Part shown: positions 53,173-62,034 of the stretch, piece after piece
How the letters are laid out: every line of letters starts with the position of its first letter
How positions within the stretch are numbered: the first letter of the stretch is position 1
Notes under the pieces: generated by a model
Database searches by the model: none
What the model was told of the DNA's origin: nothing
The model's input: only the letters and a program-made list of their open reading frames with translations
Position numbers and translations under genes: made by a program
From: an uncultured Halomonas sp.
GTDB lineage: Bacteria; Pseudomonadota; Gammaproteobacteria; Pseudomonadales; Halomonadaceae
Assembly (NCBI RefSeq): GCF_947493865.1
Contig: NZ_CANLTC010000014.1
Span: 38,412-102,411, forward strand
DNA length: 64,000 nt
Direction of reading: 5' to 3'

Positions 53173-54174
53173 TTAACCAAACGGCCGTTGTTTTATCCAG
53201 TCGACGGTCTGGGCGAGCGTCGTGGGTATATCGCGGAAAGTGACACCCAAGCTGTCGCGCCGGGTGAAATCGAACTGTGTCGGCTCTTCTGCCGAGCCCG
53301 TCAATGGCGCCGGCAGACCAGCTTCGGGCACGTGCGGCGCCAGGGCGGCGTAGATGTCGGCCCAGGTCCAGCTGTCGTAGACCGCGAAATAACGCCCTTC
53401 GGCAGCCGACTGTTCATAGGCGGCAAGAAACAGCGCGGCCACGTCGTGGATATGCGCCATGGAAGCAGAGCCGTTGGGCACCGTTTCGTGCTGGCCCTTT
53501 CGTCCCTCGACCATTGCAGCCAGGCTGGCATGCAAGCCGCGCTCGAGATGCTGCGGCAGCACCGTCGGGCCGAGCATGAACGTGGGCAGCAGAATCGTCA
53601 GCCGCTGGCCGTTGTCATCGGCGAATGCCTTGGCCTCGCGTTCCATCACGGTCTTTTCGGCGGCCGTGTATTTCTTGCGGCTCATCTGCTCTTTGGCATC
53701 CGATACGGCGTCCCGCTCGTTCTTCACCGCGATCGGCTCGGGCGGATTGGTACTGCTGGTGCTGCTGCAGATCACCACGTTTCGGGTGCCGGAGCGCGCT
53801 GCGGCCTGCATGATCGCCAGACAACCGTCAGCGGTCGGCCGGATGATGTCGCGCCAGCCCTGCTCGTCATCCATTTCGCTGGCCGGGGTGCCGTCCGGCC
53901 CGCTATGGCGCGGCGCGAGGCTTGCGATGAACACGCCGTCTGCGCCGGCCATCGCCGCATCGAAGCTGTGGGTCTCGGTCATCTCGGCGGAGAACAACGT
54001 CAGCCGCTCAGACGCACCGGGGAGCGCCTGGAGGTGACGCGTTTTGCTGTCGTCGCTGGCATCGCGCAGCGTGGCGTTGACGCGGTAACCGGCTGCGAGT
54101 GCCGTCTTGACAATGTTCGAGCCGACGAGGCCGCTGCCGCCGGCGACACACAGCGTCGTGGATTGCTTGTTCAT
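53173..54174 (-). CDS. NAD(P)-binding extended SDR (NmrA/dihydroflavonol-reductase-like)
   Basis: A 333-residue Rossmann protein. LCVAGGSGLVGSNIVKTALA is the glycine-rich cofactor site, and RNVVICSSTSSTNPPEP contains the expected Ser. The Tyr/Lys pair appears as KKYTAAEKTVMEREA, one residue wider than the usual Tyr-x3-Lys, so activity is uncertain. It may reduce aldehydes or ketones. The start at 54174 follows a truncated alcohol dehydrogenase frame with which it overlaps by 1-4 nt. Probably transcribed from the promoter shared with the araC gene at 54508. Confidence 0.75.
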   Translation of the reverse strand: MNKQSTTLCVAGGSGLVGSNIVKTALAAGYRVNATLRDASDDSKTRHLQALPGASERLTLFSAEMTETHSFDAAMAGADGVFIASLAPRHSGPDGTPASEMDDEQGWRDIIRPTADGCLAIMQAAARSGTRNVVICSSTSSTNPPEPIAVKNERDAVSDAKEQMSRKKYTAAEKTVMEREAKAFADDNGQRLTILLPTFMLGPTVLPQHLERGLHASLAAMVEGRKGQHETVPNGSASMAHIHDVAALFLAAYEQSAAEGRYFAVYDSWTWADIYAALAPHVPEAGLPAPLTGSAEEPTQFDFTRRDSLGVTFRDIPTTLAQTVDWIKQRPFG

Positions 54175-54326
54175 GATTGCACACCCCGAATAGGGAAATT
54201 GATGACCGGTATACCATAGAGGATTTCGCTGGCGACCTCGTCTTTGCGCGGCTGGCGACGCTCGAAATTGAAGGGCGCCAGAGGTTGATCGGCGGCATGC
54301 GCTGCATAAGCACGGGTCTGACTCAT
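54174..54326 (-). pseudogene. 5' fragment of a zinc alcohol dehydrogenase (YahK/CAD type)
   Basis: The frame starting at 54326 reads MSQTRAYAAHAADQPLAPF and continues to DEVASEILY, the N-terminal 37 residues of YahK-type zinc alcohol dehydrogenases. At that point the family continues CGVCHSDLH, but here the sequence switches to unrelated codons and stops near 54171. The zinc-ligand Cys and all the rest are missing. A deletion or rearrangement has joined its promoter and start to the NmrA-like gene. Confidence 0.75.
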
Positions 54327-54332
54327 GGTAGG

Positions 54333-54561
54333 TCTCTTCGATTGGTGTAAATGCCAAAGTAATGCAAGCATTATAGGAAGTGCAGCCAGGGAATGGGATC
54401 AACGTTCCTGCGGGATTTTTGCACGTTCCTGCTAAATCAAGACGCCCATGAGGATCAATAAGGGTGTAAATTGGCATAATCGTCCGCACCGAATAAAGGA
54501 GCCCAAGATGCCTGCCTCCCCCTCGACCAATGTCCTGATCGAGCTGATCGCACCCCTGATC
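54333..54561. repeat. Duplicated regulatory segment, copy B
   Basis: Partner of 52833-53061. Here it forms the live divergent promoter region between the alcohol dehydrogenase fragment/NmrA-like gene and the intact araC gene. The conserved core presumably contains the AraC-family operator. Confidence 0.85.
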
Positions 54562-55404
54562 GAGCAGGACGGCTACACCAGAACGTCATTGCCATCGGTA
54601 ACACTGATGGCGCTACGTCGCCCCATCCCACGCACGCCACTGATGTATGAACCAAGTCTGAATATCGTCGCCCAGGGCTACAAGGTCGGCTACCTCGGCG
54701 ATCGCGAGATTCACTACGGCCCAGGGCAGTATCTGGTACAGACGCTGCCGCTGCCTTTCGAATGCGAGACCCATGCGTCGCGCGAGTCACCGCTACTGGG
54801 GGTGTCGATACGCCTGGACCCGGCGCTGCTGGGAGAACTGGTCGCAGCCATGGGAGAGCGCGACGACCAGGATGAAGAATCACCTGTGCCCATGGCCTCG
54901 GTCTCGATGACCCAGGGCATGCAGGGCGCGGTGGTACGACTGTTGCAGACGCTGCATGACCCCGCCGAGATCGCCGCCATGGGAGCGCTGCGGGAGCGTG
55001 ACGTGGTGTTCGAGGCGCTGAAGGGGCAGCAGGGAGCCGCCCTTCGCGCCCTGGTGCATCACCAGGGCCACTATTCGCAAATCGTTCAGGTGCTGTCGCG
55101 ATTGCATGCCCGCTACGCGGAGGAGGTCTCGGTTGAGGTTCTGGCTCGCCAGGCCAACATGAGTCTCTCGACCTTCCACCAGCACTTCAAGCAGATCACC
55201 CAGGCCTCGCCACTGCAATATCTCAAGCGGCTGCGCTTGATCAAGGCGCAGCAACTGCTCGTTCAAGAGGCTTACAATGTGAATCAGATCGCCGAGGCGG
55301 TGGGCTATCGCAGCGTTTCCCAATTCAGCCGTGACTACAAGCGCTGTTTCGGCACCTCGCCTCTACGGTATCGCAAGGAGGAACTCGCCCTGCAGGCATC
55401 GTGA
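54508..55404 (+). CDS. AraC-family regulator with AraC_N (YqhC-type) domain
   Basis: The product is 298 residues. The N-terminal AraC_N domain (PF06719 type: PRTPLMYEPSLNIVAQGYK and YLVQTLPLPFECETHAS) is that of YqhC-like regulators of aldehyde and alcohol dehydrogenases. The C-terminal two helix-turn-helices are VEVLARQANMSLSTFHQHFK and NQIAEAVGYRSVSQFSRDYK. AAGGAG 8 nt upstream fixes the start at 54508. It probably controls the divergent NmrA-like gene and, through the duplicated operator, sad. Confidence 0.88.
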   Translation: MPASPSTNVLIELIAPLIEQDGYTRTSLPSVTLMALRRPIPRTPLMYEPSLNIVAQGYKVGYLGDREIHYGPGQYLVQTLPLPFECETHASRESPLLGVSIRLDPALLGELVAAMGERDDQDEESPVPMASVSMTQGMQGAVVRLLQTLHDPAEIAAMGALRERDVVFEALKGQQGAALRALVHHQGHYSQIVQVLSRLHARYAEEVSVEVLARQANMSLSTFHQHFKQITQASPLQYLKRLRLIKAQQLLVQEAYNVNQIAEAVGYRSVSQFSRDYKRCFGTSPLRYRKEELALQAS

Positions 55405-55412
55405 GCCGATCA

Positions 55413-56177
55413 CTAATAGGCAACTATCTGCTCGATCCCCATCCATAGAAGTCTCAGCGCAAGAAGCGTGAGCATCCATTTGAACAGGCTGTCGAAGCGC
55501 TCGGCACTCAGCCCGCGCAGCAAGCGCAGCCCCAGCCAGGTGCCCAGCAGGCCGGCAATGATCATTGCCACCATCAACCCCAGCCAGTCGCGAAACACGA
55601 AGCCGGCGAAGCCGAAGATAAACGCCTTGGTCAGGTGCTGCAGACTCATGCAGGCGGCGAAAGTCGCCACTCGGGCAAAGGGCGTGGTCTGACTGTGCTT
55701 GACGAAGGCCGCGACCAAGGGGCCGCTGGCACCGATCAAACTGGACAGAAGCGTGGTCACCGCCCCGGCAAGCAGCGTCGTGCCTTGGCCCAACCTGCGC
55801 TTGGGCAAGCTCGGCCCCCAGCAGGAGTAGAGCACAAACAGCGCGATACACAGCTCCAGCACGCCGCTGGGCAGGCGGATCAGCAACCAGGCGGCGGCCA
55901 GGGCACCCAGCACGACACCGGGCAAGAACGCAGCGATCAATCGACGATCGATGTGTCGCCAGGTGAGGGCCGCGCGCCCCAGGTTGGAGCCCAGCTGCAC
56001 CATGCCGTGCACGGGAATCAACGCCGTGGCAGGCATGATCTGCGCCATGACGATGATCAGCAAGGTGCCACCACCGATACCGGCGCTCGCCGAAATGGCC
56101 GAGGTCAGCGCCGACAGCGCAATCAGTACCAGCTCGAGGGTGCCGGAAAGCGGAGAAAGCGCATCGAGAAACGGCAC
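55413..56177 (-). CDS. TauE/SafE-family membrane protein
   Basis: A 254-residue protein with about eight hydrophobic helices of the TauE/SafE (COG0730) family, proposed to export sulfite, sulfonates or organosulfur anions. No ATG lies near the N-terminus: GTG at 56177, with AGGA 8 nt upstream, is chosen over a TTG at 56249. It converges on the araC gene (8-bp gap). No sulfur-metabolism gene is adjacent, so the substrate remains open. Confidence 0.8.
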   Translation of the reverse strand: MPFLDALSPLSGTLELVLIALSALTSAISASAGIGGGTLLIIVMAQIMPATALIPVHGMVQLGSNLGRAALTWRHIDRRLIAAFLPGVVLGALAAAWLLIRLPSGVLELCIALFVLYSCWGPSLPKRRLGQGTTLLAGAVTTLLSSLIGASGPLVAAFVKHSQTTPFARVATFAACMSLQHLTKAFIFGFAGFVFRDWLGLMVAMIIAGLLGTWLGLRLLRGLSAERFDSLFKWMLTLLALRLLWMGIEQIVAY

Positions 56178-56348
56178 GCAAGACGTCCTGTTCAGTGAAA
56201 TTCGACGCGGATTATATCGGATTGGAGCAGTTCGAGCCGATACGACCAATATCCTTGACGCAAAACGTCAACATCGTGTCGCAAAACGCCGATTTAGCCG
56301 GCGAGTTTTCCACCAAACTAACGTCAATTCAATGACGGAGTTTTTCGC

Positions 56349-57257
56349 ATGAACCGCAACATGATCCTTACCTGCGCCCTGACCGGCGCCGGCGATACCG
56401 CCGACAAAAACCCCAACGTGCCCGTGACGCCGGAGCAGATAGCCAATGCCGCCATCGAGGCGGCCAAGGCCGGCGCCAGTGTGGCCCACCTGCACGTGCG
56501 CGACCCACAAACCGGCGGCATCAGCCACTCCATCGAACATTTCCGCGAAGTCGTCGAGCGCATCCGCGAAGCCGACACCGATATCGTCATCAACATCACC
56601 GCCGGCGGCGGCGGCGACTGGATTCCGGATGAGAATGATCCGACCCGGGGCGGCCCGGGTACCGATATGCAAACCCCGGCGGAGCGCCACGCACCGGTGG
56701 GCGAACTGCTGCCGGAGATGTGCACCCTGGATTGCGGCAGCCTCAACTTCGGCGACATGGTCTACATCAATACCGCGGACTGGCTGCGCGAGCACGCACG
56801 CTTGGTACAAGCCGCCGGCGTCAAGCCGGAACTCGAATGCTTCGACCTGGGCCATGTCTGGTTCGCCCGTCAGCTACAGGAAGAAGGCCTGCTGGACGGC
56901 GATCCGCTGTTCCAGCTGTGCCTGGGCATCCCCTGGGGCGCGGAAGCGGACACCGAGACCATGATGACCATGCGCAACAAGCTGCCTGCGAACGCCAACT
57001 GGGCCGCCTTCGGTATCGGACGGATGCAGATGCCCATGGTGGCTCAGGCCATGCTGCTCGGTGGCCATGCCCGGGTCGGGCTGGAAGACAATCTATATCT
57101 GAGCAAAGGCGTGAAGGCCACTAACGGCCAGCTGGTCGAGAAGGCCGCCGGCCTCATCGAGAACCTGGGGGGCAAGGTCATGACGCCTGCCGAAACTCGC
57201 GCCTTCTTGAAGCTGCGCGATCCTAATACGGGTAACACCGCAGGAGGCGAGGCATGA
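56349..57257 (+). CDS. cdhB: Beta-keto acid cleavage enzyme for dehydrocarnitine
   Basis: A 302-residue BKACE (DUF849) enzyme. The zinc ligands are His47 and His49 in VAHLHVRD, with further family motifs ITAGGGGDW and [13 protein letters not shown]. In carnitine-degrading pseudomonads the same family member (CdhB) converts 3-dehydrocarnitine plus acetyl-CoA to betainyl-CoA and acetoacetate. The assignment rests on the two downstream genes, which complete the carnitine pathway. GGAG 8 nt before the ATG; overlaps cdhA by 4 nt. Confidence 0.88.
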   Translation: MNRNMILTCALTGAGDTADKNPNVPVTPEQIANAAIEAAKAGASVAHLHVRDPQTGGISHSIEHFREVVERIREADTDIVINITAGGGGDWIPDENDPTRGGPGTDMQTPAERHAPVGELLPEMCTLDCGSLNFGDMVYINTADWLREHARLVQAAGVKPELECFDLGHVWFARQLQEEGLLDGDPLFQLCLGIPWGAEADTETMMTMRNKLPANANWAAFGIGRMQMPMVAQAMLLGGHARVGLEDNLYLSKGVKATNGQLVEKAAGLIENLGGKVMTPAETRAFLKLRDPNTGNTAGGEA

Positions 57258-58210
57258 GCAAGCAGTTTTCCGTGATTGGCACCGGTGTGATCGGCAATGG
57301 CTGGATTTCCCGGGCACTGGCGCAAGGCTTCGATGTGGTGGCGTTTGATCCCATGGAAGGCGCCGAGGCGCGTACCCGCAACGCGGTGAAAAACGCCTGG
57401 CCCTCTCTGGAAAAACTCGGCCTGGCGGATGGCGCCAGTCAGGCGCGGCTGCGCTTCGTCGACAGCCTGGAGGAAGCGGTCGAGAACGCGGATCTGGTGC
57501 AGGAGAACGTGCCGGAGCGCCTCGAACTCAAGCGCGAGATTCTTGCCAAGCTGGATGCGGCAGCCCCGAGTGCCACCATCATCGGCTCGTCTACCTCCGG
57601 CTTCAAGCCCACGGATCTGCAGCAAGACTGCATCAACGCTCCAGGCCGGGTGATCGTCGCTCACCCCTTCAACCCAGTCTATCTGCTGCCCCTGGTGGAG
57701 CTGGTAGGCGGCGAGGCCACCACGCCTGCGCAGATGGAAACCGCTCAGGCGCTGTATCGGGACATGGCCATGCGACCGCTGGTCGTACGCAAGGAGATCG
57801 AAGGCCATATCGCCGACCGCTTGATGGAAGCCCTGTGGCGGGAAGCGCTGCATCTGGTCAACGACGGCGTGGCGACTACCGAGGAGATCGATGCGGCGGT
57901 GGTCTACGGCTGCGGCCTGCGCTGGTCGTTGATGGGCACCTTCCTGACCTTCCACCTGGCCGGGGGCGATGCAGGCATGCGCCATATGCTCGAGCAGTTC
58001 GGCCCGGCATTGAAGCTGCCCTGGACCAAGCTGGAAGCCCCAGAGCTCACCGACGAGCTGATCGACAAGGTCGTCAAGGGCTGCGAACACCAGGCCGCTG
58101 ATCGTCCCGTCGCTCAGCTCGATAAGCGCCGGGACGACTTCCTGGTGGAGCTGCTCGATCTGGTCCACAAGTACTGGCCGGAAGCCGAAGGGCTTCAGGG
58201 GCGCATCTGA
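57254..58210 (+). CDS. cdhA: L-carnitine 3-dehydrogenase
   Basis: A 318-residue 3-hydroxyacyl-CoA-dehydrogenase-fold enzyme. The NAD site is [11 protein letters not shown] at the N-terminus; GHPF-type motif appears as [19 protein letters not shown], and [18 protein letters not shown] and [20 protein letters not shown] are diagnostic of CdhA-type carnitine dehydrogenases. It oxidises L-carnitine to 3-dehydrocarnitine. Overlaps both neighbours by 1-4 nt, so the three cdh genes are one translationally coupled unit. Confidence 0.9.
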   Translation: MSKQFSVIGTGVIGNGWISRALAQGFDVVAFDPMEGAEARTRNAVKNAWPSLEKLGLADGASQARLRFVDSLEEAVENADLVQENVPERLELKREILAKLDAAAPSATIIGSSTSGFKPTDLQQDCINAPGRVIVAHPFNPVYLLPLVELVGGEATTPAQMETAQALYRDMAMRPLVVRKEIEGHIADRLMEALWREALHLVNDGVATTEEIDAAVVYGCGLRWSLMGTFLTFHLAGGDAGMRHMLEQFGPALKLPWTKLEAPELTDELIDKVVKGCEHQAADRPVAQLDKRRDDFLVELLDLVHKYWPEAEGLQGRI

Positions 58211-58686
58211 TGCGCATTCTCGACACCCGGGTTGCGCCGGAGTGGGTGGACTACAACGGCCACATGAACGACGCGGAGTACGCCCGGGTCTTTTCCCTGG
58301 CCTTGGAAGCCTTGATGGATCATATCGGGCTGGACGAGGCGGGCCGCGCCGAGCATGGCTACACGATCTACACCCTGGAAACTCATCTCTGCTATCGCCG
58401 GGAAGCCCATCTGGGTCAGGCGTTAAGCGTGGATGTGATTCTGCTGGATCGGGACGCCAAGCGCCTGCATGTCTTTATGGAAATACTAGACGCTGACGAT
58501 CGGACCCTCGCCACCAGCGAACAGATGCTGATGGGCATGGGGGTGGAGAACGACAGCGAAGGCGCTCGCCCGGCCCCTTTCCCGGCACCGGTGGCGGAAC
58601 GCATCGAAGGTCTGCCTCAGGCCGAAGCGGACAAATGGCCGGCCCTGGCTGGCAGGCGGATCGGCCTGCCACCGGCAAAATACTAG
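58210..58686 (+). CDS. cdhC: Betainyl-CoA thioesterase
   Basis: A 158-residue hot-dog-fold thioesterase of the 4HBT type: VAPEWVDYNGHMNDAEYARV holds the active-site Asp/Asn-His region. As third gene of the cdhBAC unit it should hydrolyse betainyl-CoA to glycine betaine, a compatible solute. Its ATG overlaps the cdhA stop (TGATG). No carnitine regulator gene is next to it. Confidence 0.88.
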   Translation: MRILDTRVAPEWVDYNGHMNDAEYARVFSLALEALMDHIGLDEAGRAEHGYTIYTLETHLCYRREAHLGQALSVDVILLDRDAKRLHVFMEILDADDRTLATSEQMLMGMGVENDSEGARPAPFPAPVAERIEGLPQAEADKWPALAGRRIGLPPAKY

Positions 58687-59128
58687 ACGCCTACCCAGTA
58701 TCTTCGCGCGTACCGTGAAGCCTCAAGCGCTGTCTGAAAATCGATGCGCGCCGCCTTTTTTCTGGATGGGCGTAGGGAGTACCAGCCCTTCGCCCAGTCA
58801 ATAAGGAACCTTCCTATAGATACCCCCGCCCCTCGGTCGTCATCAAAGGAGCCAACCATGCCAGGTCTTGCGCCACCGGGTTGTAAGTCAGTAACGCGAC
58901 GATAGATCTTCTATTTCGTGAGTCAGGTAACACAGGCAGGAGATGCAATGCCGTCATAAAACATCAAAATTTATAATGTGAATATACGAATTTATATATT
59001 TTTCTATGTAAACCCTTTTGCAATAGTTAAGCGACGCTCAGGAGCCCCGGATAATGTGAGGGTCGGGCTTGATGGACTGAGCTATTTTCAATAGCAAATC
59101 CGTTACAGCGCATTTGGGGGAGGAAAAT
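58687..59128. other. Intergenic region between the carnitine operon and the ureohydrolase
   Basis: This 442-bp stretch has no convincing gene. An AAGGAG-ATG at 58858 opens only a 15-codon frame, possibly the start of a lost gene. From about 58950 to 59010 it becomes markedly AT-rich, and this AT-rich character continues into the TRAP genes, suggesting a different origin for the segment to the right. Confidence 0.5.
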
Positions 59129-60094
59129 ATGGAGAGTAACAGCTATGAATCTGGTCGTCTGAACCTGCCGTTTGTCGGCATCTGTACCTTCGGAAAAAAT
59201 CCTATCTGTGAGAATTGAAATAATATCAAAGCGGATGTCGCCTTCATGGGGGCTCCCTTCGATTGTGGCACCCAGTGGCGTTCGGGGGCACGGATGGGTC
59301 CTCGGTCAGTACGTGAAGCATCGACACTATTTTCTTTCGGTCATGGCGGCGCCTACTCCTACGAAGAAGATACGATGTATCTGGAAAATGTGGCCATTGT
59401 CGATATCGGCGATGCGGATATGGTGCATACCAATACCGAGACTAGCCACGCCAACATCGAGTATGGCGTACGCAAGATTCTCGAATCTGGCGCGCTGCCT
59501 GTCGTCGTGGGAGGAGATCATTCTGTCAATGCGCCCTGCGTACGCGCGTTTGAAGGCCACGGCCCGATTCATATCATTCAAATCGATGCGCACCTGGATT
59601 TCGTTGATGAGCGTCATGGAGTGCGCTATGGACACGGCAATCCGATGCGTCGTGCCAGCGAACAGAACTTCATCAGTGGTCTGACACAACTGGGTATCCG
59701 GAATGTATCTTCATCCAACCGGGAAGACCACAAGCAAGCAGAAGCGGCCGGTTCTACAATCCTGTCCGTACGTCAAGTACGTGAGTTGGGAGTGCAGGGC
59801 GTATTAGACCGAATTCCGAAAGGAGTCAATTACTATATTACCATCGACATCGATGGGTTCGATCCCTCCATTGCACCAGGAACGGGCACTCCAAGCCATG
59901 GAGGCTTTCAATACTACGAGGTCATGGAAATCCTGCAACAAATCGCTTACCAAGGTGAAGTGGTCGGTATCGATCTTTGTGAGGTGGCTCCTGATTACGA
60001 TCCCACCGACTCCACCAGCATCCTGGCGGCCCAAGTCTTAATGAACTTGATTGGCTATGTATTCCACGGAAGAAAGTTACGTCAGAACAAATAA
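59129..60094 (+). pseudogene. Agmatinase/guanidinobutyrase-type ureohydrolase interrupted by TGA
   Basis: The frame from 59129 (GGAGG upstream) reads 29 codons, RLNLPFVGICTFGKNPICEN, then TGA at 59216-59218, then continues in the same frame without any other stop to 60094. At the TGA the family normally has Trp, so TGG to TGA explains it. The rest is intact: manganese-site motifs GGDHSVN, DAHLDFVDE and DIDGFDPSIAPG. Restart at the ATG at 59246 would lose 39 residues and has no ribosome-binding site. Without readthrough or suppression it should be inactive. The TRAP transporter downstream may have imported its guanidino substrate. Confidence 0.88.
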
Positions 60095-60188
60095 CAAAAG
60101 ACTGAGAGAATCAGAACCAACCATACATTATTAATTTTATTTAATAATAAAACCATGAATTATATAAAAACAAACATGAGGTGTTACA

Positions 60189-61217
60189 ATGTTCAACCAA
60201 AAAATGTTGTTGAAAAATATCCTACTACCTACCACTCTAGCCGCAACGCTAGTACCAACTATCGCAATGGCAGAACAGTGGAAATTTGCCGTTGAGGAAA
60301 TCCCCAACTCCATCATGGATGCCTATGCGCAAGAGTTCAAGAAGCGTATCGAGTCTGAAACGGATGGCGATATTACTGTCACCATCTACCATCTTGGCTC
60401 CTTGGGGACGCCAACAGAATTAGTAGGGCTGGCAGCCGATGGCGTCGTCCAATTTGCCAACGTTTCGATAGGTAACTTGGGAACAATCGTTCCCGAGTCG
60501 CAGATTTTTCTATTGCCTTACACCCTTCCGTCCGATGAAGAGAAACTTTCTCGCGTTCTCAGTGAAAGCGACGTTATTTATAACGAGCTAGGCAATGACT
60601 TCGAATCCAAGGGGCTAAAATTACAAACCCTGTATTCCGAAGGCCCGCAAGTATGGACGACCAATCGTGAGATACGTACTCCCGAAGACTTCGATAACTT
60701 CAAGATGCGAGTCATGGTTTCGCCAATTCTGCTTGAGGCTTATGAGGATATGGGAGCGAGTCCCACGCCACTGGACTTCGGTGAGGTCTATGGCGCGCTC
60801 CAACTAGGCCAAGTGGATGGGCAAGTCAACCCGGTACCAGCCATAGAAGAGATGAAGTTTTATGAGGTGTCTGACTATATGATTTGGGCCGGCGCTGGAG
60901 ACCTGATCACTGCCGTCGTATCCGGAAGCGACTGGTATGAATCCTTGGCACCTGAACGGCAACAGTTAATCGACAGCACTTTACAAGATATGGAGGGATT
61001 TATTTACGACACCGTTGCCGATTACAATAAAGAAAAACTAGAAAACATCAAGAAAAACAAGCCAAATATTAAAATTATCAGGCTTAGCGAAGAAGAGCAG
61101 AAAGCTTTTGAAGAACGCACCCGAGACACCTATAAAGCCTATACCGACATTACCGGTAAACGCGGTAAAAAACTGCTCGACGATTTAAATAAAGAAATTG
61201 ATTCCATGGAAAAGTAG
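60189..61217 (+). CDS. dctP: TRAP transporter substrate-binding protein, DctP family
   Basis: The product is 342 residues with a signal peptide ending IAMAE. The DctP fold is recognisable from the signature around residue 160-190 (IRTPEDFDNFKMRVMVSPIL) with the conserved Arg that salt-bridges the ligand carboxylate. It captures a carboxylate-bearing solute for the downstream DctQM permease. The gene is noticeably richer in A and T than the carnitine operon. A perfect 11-bp hairpin follows the stop. Confidence 0.9.
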   Translation: MFNQKMLLKNILLPTTLAATLVPTIAMAEQWKFAVEEIPNSIMDAYAQEFKKRIESETDGDITVTIYHLGSLGTPTELVGLAADGVVQFANVSIGNLGTIVPESQIFLLPYTLPSDEEKLSRVLSESDVIYNELGNDFESKGLKLQTLYSEGPQVWTTNREIRTPEDFDNFKMRVMVSPILLEAYEDMGASPTPLDFGEVYGALQLGQVDGQVNPVPAIEEMKFYEVSDYMIWAGAGDLITAVVSGSDWYESLAPERQQLIDSTLQDMEGFIYDTVADYNKEKLENIKKNKPNIKIIRLSEEEQKAFEERTRDTYKAYTDITGKRGKKLLDDLNKEIDSMEK

Positions 61218-61223
61218 CATCAC

Positions 61224-61248
61224 GTTGCGCCGCCTTGGGCGGCGCAAC
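61224..61248 (+). terminator. Hairpin between dctP and dctQ
   Basis: GTTGCGCCGCC (61224-61234) pairs perfectly with GGCGGCGCAAC (61238-61248) across a 3-nt loop. No U-tract follows. Such hairpins after a binding-protein gene usually stabilise its mRNA and reduce expression of the membrane genes. Confidence 0.6.
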
Positions 61249-61359
61249 ACTTGCATGTTCCAAGCATGGGAGTCAGATGCTGATTAAGCTGCCTTTATTC
61301 TGGCATCACGCCTTGAGTGCTAATTGAGTGGCCTAGCCATATCGTGTCTGGAGGTAAAG

Positions 61360-62034
61360 ATGCTGACCAACAATAATTCCATTCTGACTCATTTCGTGAC
61401 CAAGGTAGATAACTGGATCGGCAAGGCAGAAGCTTTCGTGCTTGCTTGGGGAATTATTATCATGGCGACCAATACGATAGCGAATGTGATTGGGCGTTAT
61501 GTTTTTTCACAGAGCATCTACTTTTCTGAAGAACTTAACCAGTTTCTTATTCTAATCGTTACCTTCTTCGGCCTCGGTTATGTAACGCGTAAGGGGCAAC
61601 ATATTCGTATGTCTGCCGTATATGATACATTACCACCGCGTGTTCAAAAGATTTTCATGATCATTATCGCCGCCCTAACAGGGGTTGTCATGTTGTTTTT
61701 GGCCTGGTATGCCTTTGAATATGTTCAGAAAATCGCCAGAAGGGGACAGATCACCCCGGCATTGCAGTTTCCGCTTTATCTCACCTACATCTGGGTGATT
61801 ATTGGATTCTTGATTACGGGCATACAGTATATTCTGACTGTTATGAAAAATTTTAACTTTTCCGACCCCAATGTTTATATCTCTTACAGCCAAATCGATG
61901 AGTATGAAGACCCCGAAACTGCTGAAATTTTACACCTCTATGAGCAGGACCATAAGTTGTCCAATGTCGAGGGTGAAAAAGACACAGGAAGGGACAAGTC
62001 TAGCAGTGACGATCATGGGGAGAACCGGTCATGA
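61360..62034 (+). CDS. dctQ: TRAP transporter small membrane subunit, DctQ family
   Basis: A 224-residue protein with four transmembrane helices and the DctQ pattern (NTIANVIGRYVF, EELNQFLILIVTFFGLGYVTR, KGQHIRMSAVYD). The hydrophilic C-terminal tail of about 60 residues is longer than usual for the family. GGAGG 6 nt upstream supports 61360 rather than 61324. Overlaps dctM by 4 nt. Confidence 0.88.
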   Translation: MLTNNNSILTHFVTKVDNWIGKAEAFVLAWGIIIMATNTIANVIGRYVFSQSIYFSEELNQFLILIVTFFGLGYVTRKGQHIRMSAVYDTLPPRVQKIFMIIIAALTGVVMLFLAWYAFEYVQKIARRGQITPALQFPLYLTYIWVIIGFLITGIQYILTVMKNFNFSDPNVYISYSQIDEYEDPETAEILHLYEQDHKLSNVEGEKDTGRDKSSSDDHGENRS

